Assembly (NCBI RefSeq): GCF_041378895.1
Contig: NZ_CP144212.1
Location: forward strand, 3,085,501 to 3,149,500
DNA: 64,000 bases
Direction of reading: 5' to 3'
DNA from: Dechloromonas sp. ZY10
GTDB lineage: Bacteria > Pseudomonadota > Gammaproteobacteria > Burkholderiales > Rhodocyclaceae
The notes under the pieces are model-generated. The model did no database searches and was not told the DNA's origin. It saw nothing but the letters and a program-made list of their open reading frames with translations. Of the stretch, positions 54,529 through 64,000 are shown in pieces. Numbering within the stretch: the first letter of the stretch is position 1; every line of letters begins with the position of its first letter. A program made the position numbers and the translations under genes.

Positions 54529-54719
54529 TGCTGCACCGCCTTTTCACGAATAAGAGTGCGGACGCGAGCAATATCACGACGCACCTTGGAAATTTGGCTG
54601 GTATTGCCCAACTGCTGGGTAGCAAGCTGCATACGCAGGCCAAACTGCGCCTTCAGCAACTCCAGCAATTCTTGCTTGAGCTCGTCCACGCTCTTGGTTC
54701 TCAATTCACTAGCTTTCAT
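54525..54719 (-). CDS. rpmC: 50S ribosomal protein L29
   Basis: 64 residues, two-helix protein ([34 protein letters not shown]). Sits at the exit tunnel where trigger factor docks. Coupled to rpsQ by an ATGA overlap. Confidence 0.98.
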   Translation of the reverse strand: MKASELRTKSVDELKQELLELLKAQFGLRMQLATQQLGNTSQISKVRRDIARVRTLIREKAVQQ

Positions 54720-54721
54720 GA

Positions 54722-55135
54722 TTACCCCAGATGACGAGTCACAAAGGTGGTCGAGATTGGCAGCTTGGCCGCAGCCAGAGCAAAAGCCTCGCGCGCCAGC
54801 GCTTCGCTAACACCGTCCATCTCGTACAGAACCTTACCCGGCTGGATTTCAGCAACCCAGTACTCCGGATTCCCCTTACCGTTACCCATGCGGACTTCGG
54901 CAGGCTTCTTGGAAATCGGCTTATCCGGGAAAATGCGAATCCAGATACGACCACCCCGCTTAATGTGGCGGGTCATCGCACGACGGGCAGCCTCAATCTG
55001 ACGAGCCGTCAGACGACCACGCCCGGTTGCCTTAAGGCCCCACTCACCGAACGAAACCTTAGCGCCGCGAGTAGCCAGGCCTTCATTCCGACCCTTGTGC
55101 TCCTTGCGGAACTTACGACGATTAGGTTGCAGCAT
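54722..55135 (-). CDS. rplP: 50S ribosomal protein L16
   Basis: 137 residues from the ATG at 55135 ([17 protein letters not shown]), the conserved start; a GTG at 55144 would overlap rpsC. Close to the A-site finger and peptidyl-transferase centre. Two bases from rpmC. Confidence 0.98.
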   Translation of the reverse strand: MLQPNRRKFRKEHKGRNEGLATRGAKVSFGEWGLKATGRGRLTARQIEAARRAMTRHIKRGGRIWIRIFPDKPISKKPAEVRMGNGKGNPEYWVAEIQPGKVLYEMDGVSEALAREAFALAAAKLPISTTFVTRHLG

Positions 55136-55136
55136 G

Positions 55137-55925
55137 TTAAGCACCTGCCTTTCTTACACGCTTACCGGGGGCAGCATCCGCACCGTCTGCCTTCTTGGCA
55201 ACGCGGGTACGGGGACGATCACCTTCCGGCTTACCAGGCGCGCGACGACCACGACGGTCTTCAGCAGCCGGCTCAACCACTTCCGGCTGTTCGTTGCGAT
55301 CGAGCAAATCACCTTTGTAGACCCAAACCTTGATACCGATGACACCATACGTGGTACGAGCTTCGGAGGTGGCGTAATCGATATCGGCACGCAGGGTGTG
55401 CAACGGCACACGACCTTCACGGTACCATTCGCTACGTGCGATTTCCGCACCATTAAGACGACCAGCGCTCATCACCTTAATACCCTGAGCACCCAAACGC
55501 ATCGCGTTCTGCATTGCGCGCTTCATGGCACGACGGAACATGATGCGCTTCTCGAGTTGCTGGGCAATCGAGTCGGCAATCAACTGAGCGTCCAGCTCCG
55601 GCTTGCGGATTTCCTCGATGGAAACGTGAACCGGAACCCCCATGATCCGCTGCAGATCAGCACGAAGGGTCTCGATATCCTCGCCCTTCTTACCAATCAC
55701 AACACCCGGACGTGCGGAATACACGGTAACGCGAGCATTCTTGGCAGGACGCTCAATCAGGACGCGACCAACCGAAGCATGAGCCAGCTTGCGCTTCAGA
55801 TATTCACGGACCTTGACATCTTCCTGCAGCATACCAGGGAAATCCTTGCTGCTAGCATACCAGCGGGAGTTCCAGTTTTTGGTGACGGCCAGACGGAAGC
55901 CTGTCGGATGAATTTTCTGTCCCAT
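55137..55925 (-). CDS. rpsC: 30S ribosomal protein S3 with extended C-terminus
   Basis: 262 residues against 233 in E. coli. KH domain ([20 protein letters not shown]) and C-terminal domain are complete. The extra tail of ~45 residues is rich in Arg, Lys, Ala and Pro ([19 protein letters not shown]), a feature of many betaproteobacterial S3 proteins. Confidence 0.98.
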   Translation of the reverse strand: MGQKIHPTGFRLAVTKNWNSRWYASSKDFPGMLQEDVKVREYLKRKLAHASVGRVLIERPAKNARVTVYSARPGVVIGKKGEDIETLRADLQRIMGVPVHVSIEEIRKPELDAQLIADSIAQQLEKRIMFRRAMKRAMQNAMRLGAQGIKVMSAGRLNGAEIARSEWYREGRVPLHTLRADIDYATSEARTTYGVIGIKVWVYKGDLLDRNEQPEVVEPAAEDRRGRRAPGKPEGDRPRTRVAKKADGADAAPGKRVRKAGA

Positions 55926-55934
55926 GGCTTCTCC

Positions 55935-56264
55935 TTAGTTACCAACGGTCAGATAGATATGGCAGGTCGGCTTGGTGATCCGATTGCCACGACCCTTGGC
56001 CCGAGCGGTGAAACGCTTCAGGACCATCCCTTTTTCGACGTAGATGGTCTTAACCTTCAGCTCATCGATGTCAGCACCGTCGTTATGTTCTGCGTTGGCA
56101 ATAGCCGATTCGAGAACCTTCTTAACGATACCTGCACCCTTCTTAGGGCAAAAAGCCAGGATGTTCAGAGCCTGAGCAACCGGCTTGCCGCGCACCAGGT
56201 CGGCAACGAGACGACCTTTTTGCGCGGAGAGGCGTACGCCTCGCAAACTTGCACGAGTTTCCAT
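55935..56264 (-). CDS. rplV: 50S ribosomal protein L22
   Basis: 109 residues. The exit-tunnel loop [19 protein letters not shown] is intact, without macrolide-resistance insertions by eye. Between rpsS and rpsC. Confidence 0.99.
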   Translation of the reverse strand: METRASLRGVRLSAQKGRLVADLVRGKPVAQALNILAFCPKKGAGIVKKVLESAIANAEHNDGADIDELKVKTIYVEKGMVLKRFTARAKGRGNRITKPTCHIYLTVGN

Positions 56265-56273
56265 TTCAGCTCC

Positions 56274-56549
56274 TTACTTCTTGGCCTTTTTGCCGGCGGT
56301 GTGACCCTTGAAAGTACGGGTCAGAGAGAATTCGCCAAGCTTGTGACCAACCATGTTTTCGGTAACGAAAACCGGAATATGCTGCTTACCATTGTGGACC
56401 GCAATCGTCAGACCGATAAACTCGGGGAGGATCGTCGAGCGACGCGACCAGGTCTTGATCGGGCGCTTGTCGTTAGAAGCGCGCACTGCTTCGACCTTGT
56501 CGATCAGATGCGCATCAACAAACGGGCCCTTTTTAAGAGAACGTCCCAT
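56274..56549 (-). CDS. rpsS: 30S ribosomal protein S19
   Basis: 91 residues; [20 protein letters not shown] and [16 protein letters not shown] are canonical. In the 30S head, contacting S13. Confidence 0.99.
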   Translation of the reverse strand: MGRSLKKGPFVDAHLIDKVEAVRASNDKRPIKTWSRRSTILPEFIGLTIAVHNGKQHIPVFVTENMVGHKLGEFSLTRTFKGHTAGKKAKK

Positions 56550-56559
56550 TTCCTACCCC

Positions 56560-57387
56560 TTAACGCTTATGACGACGCTGAACGATCATGCTGTTCGTGC
56601 GCTTGTTCTTGCGAGTACGATAACCCTTAGTCGGCTGACCCCATGGGTTAACCGGCACACGGCCTTCGCCAGTCTTACCTTCACCACCACCATGCGGGTG
56701 ATCGATCGGGTTCATTGCCGTACCACGAACGGTCGGACGAATACCACGCCAGCGCTGCGCACCGGCCTTACCAATCTTGCGCAGATTGTTCTCTTCGTTA
56801 CCAACTTCACCAACAGTTGCACGACACTCGACGTGGACGCGACGAACCTCGCCAGAACGCAGACGAATCTGGGCATACACACCGTCGCGAGCCAGCAACT
56901 GAACAGACGTTCCAGCAGAGCGAGCGATTTGCGCCCCCTTGCCCGGAAGCATTTCCACGCAGCAAATGGTCGTACCGACCGGAATATTACGGATCGGCAG
57001 CGCGTTACCGGACTTGATCGGGGCCTCAGAGCCACTCATAACCTGCTGACCGACCACCATGCCCTTGTTGGCAATGATGTAGCGACGCTCACCGTCCGCA
57101 TACAAAACCAGCGCGATGTTGGCAGTGCGATTGGGGTCGTATTCGAGGCGCTCAACTTTACCAGGAACACCGTCCTTGGTACGCTTGAAGTCAATAACGC
57201 GGTAAGCCTGCTTGTGACCGCCGCCCTGATGGCGAACAGTCACGCGACCGTTGTTATTGCGACCCGAGCGCTTGGACTGCGACTCAACCAGACCAGCAAA
57301 AGGCTTACCCTTGTGCAGATCAGGATTGACCACCTGAACAACTGCGCGACGACCAGGAGAAGTCGGCTTTACTTTTACCAGAGCCAT
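56560..57387 (-). CDS. rplB: 50S ribosomal protein L2
   Basis: 275 residues with the catalytic-centre region [22 protein letters not shown] shares its last base with the rplW stop (TAATG), so translation is coupled. Essential for subunit association. Confidence 0.99.
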   Translation of the reverse strand: MALVKVKPTSPGRRAVVQVVNPDLHKGKPFAGLVESQSKRSGRNNNGRVTVRHQGGGHKQAYRVIDFKRTKDGVPGKVERLEYDPNRTANIALVLYADGERRYIIANKGMVVGQQVMSGSEAPIKSGNALPIRNIPVGTTICCVEMLPGKGAQIARSAGTSVQLLARDGVYAQIRLRSGEVRRVHVECRATVGEVGNEENNLRKIGKAGAQRWRGIRPTVRGTAMNPIDHPHGGGEGKTGEGRVPVNPWGQPTKGYRTRKNKRTNSMIVQRRHKR

Positions 57388-57689
57388 TAGGAATTACCCC
57401 CTTCTACGAAGTTGATCTCCTGACCAGGCTTCAGGCAGACAAAAGCCTTTTTCCAGCCCTTGCGGCGACCAACAGCACCGCGGAAGCGCTTGACCTTACC
57501 CTTAACGTTGCACACCTGAACCGAGTCAACCTCAACCTTGAAGAGCAATTCAACAGCAGCTTTCACTTCAGGCTTGGTTGCATCGGAAGCAACACGGAAG
57601 ACAACTTGCTCGTTCTTATCAGCAATGAAAGTTGCCTTTTCGGAGATTTGCGGCGCCAGCAGCACCTGCATCAGACGTTCTTGATTCAT
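57387..57689 (-). CDS. rplW: 50S ribosomal protein L23
   Basis: 100 residues from the ATG at 57689, which overlaps the rplD stop as ATGA; a GTG two codons earlier is possible. [20 protein letters not shown] is the L23 signature. Docking site for trigger factor and SRP. Confidence 0.98.
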   Translation of the reverse strand: MNQERLMQVLLAPQISEKATFIADKNEQVVFRVASDATKPEVKAAVELLFKVEVDSVQVCNVKGKVKRFRGAVGRRKGWKKAFVCLKPGQEINFVEGGNS

Positions 57690-58309
57690 CCCCACATCTC
57701 CTCGAACTTGGCAACGGCGCTCTTGGTTACGACAACCTTGCCGAAACGCACCAGAGAAACCGGATCAGCCTCCTGTGCCTCAAGCACCAGCACATTCGGC
57801 AGGTTGCGAGACGACAGATAGAGGTTTTCGTTGAGCACGTCGGTAACCACCAGAAGATTACCTTCCAGCCCCATGCTCTTCAGCTTCTGACTGAACAACT
57901 TGGTCTTCGGTGCATCGACTGCGATATCCTCGACAACCACCAAGCGATCCTGGCGAGCCAACTCGGAAAGAATAGACGCCATCCCAGCGCGGAACATCTT
58001 CTTGTTCACTTTCTGGGTGAAGTTTTCTTCCGGGGAGTTCGGGAAAATGCGACCACCCCCACGCCACAGCGGCGAGCCATTACTACCGGCACGGGCACGA
58101 CCCGTACCCTTTTGGCGCCACGGCTTGGTGGTGGTGTGCTTAACCTCGGAGCGATCTTTCTGCTTGCGATTGCCAGCACGTGCATTGGCCTGATAAGCCA
58201 CGACGATCTGATGCACCAGCGCTTCGTTAAACTCGCGACCAAACAGAACGTCGGAAGCCTGAAGCTTCGCAGCTTCTTGGCCCTGCTCGTTAATTACCTT
58301 GAGTTCCAT
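57686..58309 (-). CDS. rplD: 50S ribosomal protein L4
   Basis: 207 residues. The tunnel loop [25 protein letters not shown] is intact. In E. coli L4 also represses the S10 operon through the leader upstream of rpsJ. Confidence 0.99.
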   Translation of the reverse strand: MELKVINEQGQEAAKLQASDVLFGREFNEALVHQIVVAYQANARAGNRKQKDRSEVKHTTTKPWRQKGTGRARAGSNGSPLWRGGGRIFPNSPEENFTQKVNKKMFRAGMASILSELARQDRLVVVEDIAVDAPKTKLFSQKLKSMGLEGNLLVVTDVLNENLYLSSRNLPNVLVLEAQEADPVSLVRFGKVVVTKSAVAKFEEMWG

Positions 58310-58318
58310 GACGCCCCC

Positions 58319-58957
58319 TTATGCCTTAACCGCCGGACGCACGACCACGTCAGAGCCCTTCGCCCCCGGAACAGCACCCTTGATCAAAAGGAGCTGACGC
58401 TCGGCATCAACACGAACAACGGTCAAGCACTGAGTGGTTACCTGAACATCACCCAAATGACCAGCCATACGCTTACCAGGGAACACACGACCCGGATCCT
58501 GCGCCATACCGATAGAACCGGGTGCGTTATGCGACACCGAGTTACCGTGAGAGGCACGATTGGAGGAAAAATTGTGACGCTTGATGCCACCCTGGAAGCC
58601 CTTACCGATGCTCTGACCGGTAACGTCAACCTTTTGCCCTTCAGCAAACAAGGTAACAGCAATCTGATCACCAGCCTTCAGGCCAGCCAATTGCTCTGCA
58701 TCAACACGAAACTCTTTGAGAACGTGACCTGCCTCAACCCCTGCCTTGGCGAGATGACCCGCCAGCGGCTTGGTAACACGCGAGGCGCGGCGCGTGCCGA
58801 ATGCGACCTGAACAGCTGCGTAGCCGTCGATCTCCGGCGTTTTGACTTGGGTCACACGATTATTGGACACATCCAGCACAGTTACCGGAATGGAAACACC
58901 ATCCTCAGCAAAAATGCGAGTCATGCCCACCTTGCGACCAACAAGGCCTAGACTCAT
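58319..58957 (-). CDS. rplC: 50S ribosomal protein L3
   Basis: 212 residues from the ATG at 58957 ([16 protein letters not shown]). The loop region [21 protein letters not shown] approaches the peptidyl-transferase centre and contains the Gln that PrmB methylates. An 80-nt leader separates it from a hairpin downstream of rpsJ. Confidence 0.99.
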   Translation of the reverse strand: MSLGLVGRKVGMTRIFAEDGVSIPVTVLDVSNNRVTQVKTPEIDGYAAVQVAFGTRRASRVTKPLAGHLAKAGVEAGHVLKEFRVDAEQLAGLKAGDQIAVTLFAEGQKVDVTGQSIGKGFQGGIKRHNFSSNRASHGNSVSHNAPGSIGMAQDPGRVFPGKRMAGHLGDVQVTTQCLTVVRVDAERQLLLIKGAVPGAKGSDVVVRPAVKA

Positions 58958-59037
58958 GGTTATTCTCCTCATCGCCGGCTGCGATTGGCCGGTCGATGTA
59001 AAACAACAAATGGGCAACCGCAAAGCGGCCACCCCCG

Positions 59038-59058
59038 AAAAAAGCGGATTATATCCGC
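59038..59058 (-). terminator. Terminator-like hairpin between rpsJ and rplC
   Basis: On the minus strand GCGGAT-ATA-ATCCGC followed by six T, ten bases after the rpsJ stop. The stem is only six base pairs, so it may act as an attenuator rather than a full stop. Confidence 0.7.
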
Positions 59059-59068
59059 CTTTTATGAC

Positions 59069-59380
59069 TTACTGCAACTTGATTTCGACGTCAACGCCAG
59101 CCGGGAGATCCAGCTTCATCAGAGCATCAACCGTCTTATCAGTCGGATCAACGATATCCATCAGACGCTGATGGGTACGAATCTCGAGCTGATCACGAGA
59201 AGCCTTATTGACGTGCGGGGAGCGCAGAATATCAAAGCGCTGCTTGCGAGTCGGCAAAGGAACCGGACCGCGAACAACGGCACCAGTACGCTTGGCGGTG
59301 TCCACAATCTCCTGAGCGGACTGATCGATCAAACGATAATCAAAGGCTTTCAGGCGAATACGAATTTTCTGGTTTTGCAT
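59069..59380 (-). CDS. rpsJ: 30S ribosomal protein S10 / NusE
   Basis: 103 residues from the ATG at 59380 ([19 protein letters not shown]). Also acts in transcription antitermination with NusB. First gene of the S10 segment, 71 bp after tuf. Confidence 0.99.
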   Translation of the reverse strand: MQNQKIRIRLKAFDYRLIDQSAQEIVDTAKRTGAVVRGPVPLPTRKQRFDILRSPHVNKASRDQLEIRTHQRLMDIVDPTDKTVDALMKLDLPAGVDVEIKLQ

Positions 59381-59417
59381 AGCAGCTTCCAAAGAGCAGA
59401 TTTAAAGAACGAAATAA

Positions 59418-59442
59418 GCGCCCGAATCGAGGACCCGGGCGC
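59418..59442 (-). terminator. Weak hairpin after tuf
   Basis: On the minus strand GCGCCCG and CGGGCGC pair across an 11-nt loop, followed by TTATTTC. It begins about 10 bp past the tuf stop. The T content is modest, so probably partial termination or mRNA processing. Confidence 0.45.
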
Positions 59443-59451
59443 CAAGTACAA

Positions 59452-60642
<1,191 letters not shown>

Positions 60643-60673
60643 TTTCGGACCTCCAAATTAAATAGAACAGAAA

Positions 60674-62767
60674 TTACTTCTTATTGATAACAGCTTCGGC
60701 GACGTTCTTCGGTGCCTCAGAGTAGTGCTTGAATTCCATGGAATAGGTAGCACGACCTTGCGACAACGAGCGGAGCGAAGTTGCATAACCGAACATTTCG
60801 GACAGCGGAACTTCTGCACGAACTTCCTTAGTACCACCCGGCAAATCATCCATACCCTGGACGATGCCACGACGGGACGAAAGATCGCCCATGACGTTCC
60901 CCATATAGTCTTCCGGGGTTTCGACAACAACCGCCATCATCGGCTCAAGCAACGTCGGACTAGCCTTCTTCATACCTTCCTTGAAGGCCATCGAGGCAGC
61001 CATACGGAATGCATTTTCGTTCGAGTCAACGTCGTGGTAAGAACCGTCAAACAGCGTGAACTTAATATCGACAACAGGGAAGCCAGCAAGCACGCCATTG
61101 GCGATCGCGTCCTGCAGACCCTTGTCGACTGCTGGGATGTATTCGCGCGGAACCACGCCACCCTTGATCGCATCGACAAAAGCGTAACCTGCACCCGGCT
61201 CATTCGGCTCGATCTTGAGCCAAACGTGACCGAACTGACCACGACCACCGGACTGCTTGACGAACTTGCCTTCCTGCTCGACAGCCTTCTTGATGCATTC
61301 GCGGTAAGCAACCTGCGGCGCCCCCACGTTGGCTTCAACGTTGAATTCGCGCTTCATGCGGTCAACGATGATTTCGAGGTGCAATTCGCCCATACCGGAA
61401 ATAATGGTCTGACCGGATTCTTCGTCAGTACGAACGCGGAAGGACGGATCTTCAGCAGCCAGACGACCCAGCGCCAGACCCATCTTTTCCTGGTCGCCCT
61501 TGGTCTTCGGCTCGACGGCGACGTGAATCACCGGATCCGGGAAAACCATGCGCTCAAGAATGATCGGGGCATCTGGATCACACAGGGTTTCACCCGTGGT
61601 AACTTCCTTCAAACCGACGCAAGCGGCGATGTCACCAGCCAGAACTTCCTTGATTTCCTCGCGGTTGTTGGCGTGCATCTGCAGAATACGGCCGATACGC
61701 TCCTTCTTGCCCTTGACCGAGTTGTAGACGGTTGCACCGGAGTTCAGCACGCCCGAGTAAACACGGATAAAGGTCAGCTGACCAACGAACGGGTCGGTCA
61801 TCAGCTTGAATGCCAGAGCGGAGAACTTTTCGGCGTCATCAGCCTTGCGGGAAGCTGGCTGCTCGCGCTCGTCCGTACCCTGAACCGGCGGAATATCAAC
61901 CGGCGACGGCAGCAGTTCAATGACGGCGTCCAGCATGCGCTGCACACCCTTGTTCTTGAACGCAGTACCGCACAGCATCGGCTGGATTTCGCAGGCCAGG
62001 GTGCGCAGACGCAGACCCAGCTTGATCTTCTCTTCCGACAGATCGCCGTTTTCCAGGTATTCGTTCATCAGGTCTTCAGAGGCTTCAGCAGCCGCTTCAA
62101 CCATCTGTTCGCGCCATTCCTGAGCGGTATCAACCAGATCAGCCGGAATATCACGGTAATCGAACTTCATACCCTGGGAAGCTTCATCCCAGAAAATGGC
62201 CTTCATCTTGATCAGGTCAACCACACCAGCGAAGGTATCTTCAGCACCAATCGGGATCACGATCGGCACCGGATTGGCCTTCAGGCGGGTCTTCATCTGG
62301 TCAACGACCTTGAAGAAGTTGGCACCGGAACGGTCCATCTTGTTCACGAAGGCCAGACGCGGCACTTGGTACTTGGTCGCTTGACGCCAAACAGTTTCGG
62401 ACTGCGGCTGAACGCCACCGACCGCACAGTAAACCATGCAGGCACCATCCAGAACACGCATGGAACGCTCAACTTCGATCGTGAAGTCAACGTGTCCCGG
62501 GGTGTCGATGATATTGAAGCGGTGCTCAGGGAAGGAACTGTCCATACCCTTCCAGAAGCAGGTCGTTGCAGCGGAGGTAATGGTGATACCACGCTCCTGC
62601 TCCTGCTCCATCCAGTCCATGGTGGCAGCACCGTCGTGCACTTCACCGATCTTGTGGTTAACACCGGTGTAGTAGAGGATACGCTCGGTCGTGGTGGTCT
62701 TGCCGGCGTCAATGTGAGCGGAAATACCGATATTACGGTAACGCTCGATAGGAGTCTTACGTGCCAC
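60674..62767 (-). CDS. fusA: Elongation factor G
   Basis: 697 residues, GTG start with GAGGG nine bases upstream ([19 protein letters not shown] follows). G motifs [17 protein letters not shown] and NKMDRSG, and the C-terminal domain IV loop with [14 protein letters not shown]. Drives translocation. Between rpsG and tuf. Confidence 0.99.
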   Translation of the reverse strand: MARKTPIERYRNIGISAHIDAGKTTTTERILYYTGVNHKIGEVHDGAATMDWMEQEQERGITITSAATTCFWKGMDSSFPEHRFNIIDTPGHVDFTIEVERSMRVLDGACMVYCAVGGVQPQSETVWRQATKYQVPRLAFVNKMDRSGANFFKVVDQMKTRLKANPVPIVIPIGAEDTFAGVVDLIKMKAIFWDEASQGMKFDYRDIPADLVDTAQEWREQMVEAAAEASEDLMNEYLENGDLSEEKIKLGLRLRTLACEIQPMLCGTAFKNKGVQRMLDAVIELLPSPVDIPPVQGTDEREQPASRKADDAEKFSALAFKLMTDPFVGQLTFIRVYSGVLNSGATVYNSVKGKKERIGRILQMHANNREEIKEVLAGDIAACVGLKEVTTGETLCDPDAPIILERMVFPDPVIHVAVEPKTKGDQEKMGLALGRLAAEDPSFRVRTDEESGQTIISGMGELHLEIIVDRMKREFNVEANVGAPQVAYRECIKKAVEQEGKFVKQSGGRGQFGHVWLKIEPNEPGAGYAFVDAIKGGVVPREYIPAVDKGLQDAIANGVLAGFPVVDIKFTLFDGSYHDVDSNENAFRMAASMAFKEGMKKASPTLLEPMMAVVVETPEDYMGNVMGDLSSRRGIVQGMDDLPGGTKEVRAEVPLSEMFGYATSLRSLSQGRATYSMEFKHYSEAPKNVAEAVINKK

Positions 62768-62785
62768 GTTGTAGCCCTCGATGGA

Positions 62786-63256
62786 TTAGAAGCGGAAGTG
62801 AGCGAATGCCTTATTGGCTTCGGCCATACGGTGAACTTCGTCGCGCTTCTTGACGGCGCCGCCGCGGTTTTCGGCGGCTTCCAGCATTTCCGCTGCCAGA
62901 CGCTGACCCATCGACTTTTCGGAACGCTTGCGAGCAGATTCACGCAACCAACGCATTGCCAAAGCAGCGCGACGAGCCGGACGAACTTCAACCGGAACCT
63001 GGTAGTTCGCACCGCCCACACGGCGGGACTTCACTTCAACCATCGGCTTGACGTTTGCCATGGCAGAGCCGAAGACTTCCAGCGGATCCTTACCGGACTT
63101 GGTGGTGATGATGTCAAAAGCACCATAAACGATGCGCTCGGCAACAGACTTCTTACCGCTCTGCATAATGGCGTTGATGAACTTGGAGACTTCGACATTA
63201 CCGAACTTCGGGTCCGGCAGAATATCGCGCTTGGGTACTTCACGACGACGGGGCAT
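62786..63256 (-). CDS. rpsG: 30S ribosomal protein S7
   Basis: 156 residues; [20 protein letters not shown] and the C-terminal [17 protein letters not shown] are canonical. Primary 16S binder of the head and, in E. coli, repressor of the str operon. Confidence 0.99.
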   Translation of the reverse strand: MPRRREVPKRDILPDPKFGNVEVSKFINAIMQSGKKSVAERIVYGAFDIITTKSGKDPLEVFGSAMANVKPMVEVKSRRVGGANYQVPVEVRPARRAALAMRWLRESARKRSEKSMGQRLAAEMLEAAENRGGAVKKRDEVHRMAEANKAFAHFRF

Positions 63257-63285
63257 ATTAACCTCTATAGATCACTATTCAGTTG

Positions 63286-63316
63286 AAAAGCCGGAACTGG
63301 GTTACCCCATCCCGGC
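63286..63316 (-). terminator. Hairpin between rpsL and rpsG
   Basis: GCCGG (63290-63294) and CCGGC (63312-63316) enclose an inner TGGG/CCCA stem. Four T follow on the minus strand. It sits in the 107-bp rpsL-rpsG spacer, the region where S7 binds mRNA in E. coli. A regulatory or attenuation role is an inference. Confidence 0.45.
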
Positions 63317-63363
63317 CCTCTCGACCGCCACAAGACGGCCACTTACTCAAGCCACCAGAAAAC

Positions 63364-63741
63364 TTAGGCAGCCTTCGGACGCTTGGCACCGTACTTCGAA
63401 CGGGCCTGCTTACGATCCTTGACCCCCTGGGTATCCAGGGAGCCGCGCACGGTGTGGTAACGCACACCCGGCAAATCCTTGACACGACCACCACGGATCA
63501 GAACCACGGAGTGCTCCTGCAGGTTGTGACCCTCACCACCGATGTAGGAAATGACTTCGAAGCCATTGGTCAGGCGAACCTTACAAACCTTACGCAACGC
63601 GGAGTTCGGCTTTTTCGGGGTCGTGGTGTAAACACGGGTGCAAACGCCACGCTTCTGCGGGCACTTTTCCAGAGCAGGAACCTTGCTCTTGGCCTTCTCG
63701 GCCACTCGCGGTTTGCGCACGAGCTGGTTGATGGTCGGCAT
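63364..63741 (-). CDS. rpsL: 30S ribosomal protein S12
   Basis: 125 residues. Lysines in [12 protein letters not shown] and [12 protein letters not shown] are the wild-type residues at the usual streptomycin-resistance positions. AAGGAAG lies upstream of the ATG. First gene of the str operon, transcribed from the promoter at 63837-63866. Confidence 0.99.
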   Translation of the reverse strand: MPTINQLVRKPRVAEKAKSKVPALEKCPQKRGVCTRVYTTTPKKPNSALRKVCKVRLTNGFEVISYIGGEGHNLQEHSVVLIRGGRVKDLPGVRYHTVRGSLDTQGVKDRKQARSKYGAKRPKAA

Positions 63742-63836
63742 ATCAAACTTCCTTCAATTGCCGACCTCGCTAGAAGCCGGCGATTTTGTTATCCAAAGCA
63801 GAGACAATGATTAGCCTCTGCCGACAAAGACCATAG

Positions 63837-63866
63837 ATTCTATGATCGCTCAAGCCTCTGTGTCAA
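63837..63866 (-). promoter_or_regulatory. Consensus sigma-70 promoter of the str-S10-spc-alpha superoperon
   Basis: On the minus strand TTGACA (63866-63861), an 18-bp spacer, then TAGAAT (63842-63837). It lies about 95 bp upstream of rpsL. The -10 is inside the palindrome CATAGATTCTATG (63832-63844) and the -35 is inside a second palindrome. Confidence 0.8.
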
Positions 63867-63880
63867 CTTGACACAGAGGC
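63854..63880. repeat. 13-bp perfect inverted repeat between rpoC and rpsL
   Basis: GCCTCTGTGTCAA and TTGACACAGAGGC meet around a single central base, 9 bp after the rpoC stop. No T-run follows, so it is not a standard terminator. One arm supplies the TTGACA of the rpsL promoter. Confidence 0.85.
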
Positions 63881-63888
63881 CAAATTGC

Positions 63889-64000
63889 TCATGCACTCAG
63901 ATCGGCATCCTGCCCGGCGAATTGCTCTGCGGACTCTTCCAATTGAGAAATACCTTGATCCTCACCTTCGGCCTGCGCCTTGCGGCTGCGGTGGTAAGCC
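63889..64000 (-). CDS. rpoC: RNA polymerase beta' subunit, extreme C-terminus (5' part outside window)
   Basis: The last 36 codons read AYHRSRKAQAEGEDQGISQL and end in DADLSA before the TGA at 63889-63891. This acidic tail after AYHRSRK is typical of betaproteobacterial RpoC, and rpoC upstream of rpsL is the expected order. Too short for further domains. Confidence 0.88.
   Translation of the reverse strand, partial: AYHRSRKAQAEGEDQGISQLEESAEQFAGQDADLSA

Noticed and set aside
60725-63286. 853-codon open frame on the plus strand over fusA and rpsG
   Set aside because: Antisense to EF-G and S7; composition is that of a reverse-complement shadow.

Overview
The window looks like a chromosomal segment of a Gram-negative betaproteobacterium, probably of the Rhodocyclales (Dechloromonas/Azonexus-like). 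The evidence is the high G+C content, the str-S10-spc-alpha ribosomal gene order with infA between secY and rpmJ, the ubiA/ubiD genes, an FadL-type outer membrane protein, RND efflux, and the overall protein character. The genus is an inference; no 16S gene is present and no tRNA gene was recognised.

Positions 1-16.5 kb are accessory-like. The window opens in the 3' end of a PmrB/QseC-type histidine kinase, followed by a PmrA-like box and an acidic RTX/DUF4214 protein. The two halves of an AddAB-like recombination helicase-nuclease lie at 1.6-5.0 kb and 11.0-13.8 kb, both on the minus strand. Between them sits a 5.7-kb cassette: two related outer-membrane TPR/beta-barrel proteins flanking a secreted FecR-domain protein with a proline-rich tail, plus a convergent gene for an exported caspase-fold protease carrying a 612-bp in-frame minisatellite. 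This cassette is the strongest candidate for a little-described system. It is followed by a Gcr-family membrane protein and a small lipoprotein with a perfect 30-bp palindrome upstream.

Positions 16.5-45.2 kb hold mostly housekeeping and signalling genes: an RND efflux pair, a CoA-transferase, a LysE-type exporter, a CBS protein, a double-PAS chemoreceptor, ubiD-PilZ-ubiA, a two-receiver LuxR-type regulator, an alpha/beta hydrolase, recG-ridA, a SPOR protein with a DUF2802 partner, an FadL-like porin, a thioesterase, an Atm1-type ABC exporter, and a receiver-kinase/receiver-phosphatase pair that resembles a partner-switching module without its STAS protein. A palindromic 14-mer built on GTCGAC is strikingly repeated between 3.9 and 41.8 kb.

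Positions 45.3-64.0 kb are the ribosomal superoperon, all on the minus strand: the 3' end of rpoC, then rpsL-rpsG-fusA-tuf-rpsJ-rplC-rplD-rplW-rplB-rpsS-rplV-rpsC-rplP-rpmC-rpsQ-rplN-rplX-rplE-rpsN-rpsH-rplF-rplR-rpsE-rpmD-rplO-secY-infA-rpmJ-rpsM-rpsK-rpsD-rpoA-rplQ. It ends at a strong terminator. A consensus promoter lies between rpoC and rpsL, and terminator-like hairpins occur at several internal boundaries, notably rpsJ/rplC and the classical S10/spc boundary rpsQ/rplN. No intergenic stretch exceeds 300 bases.
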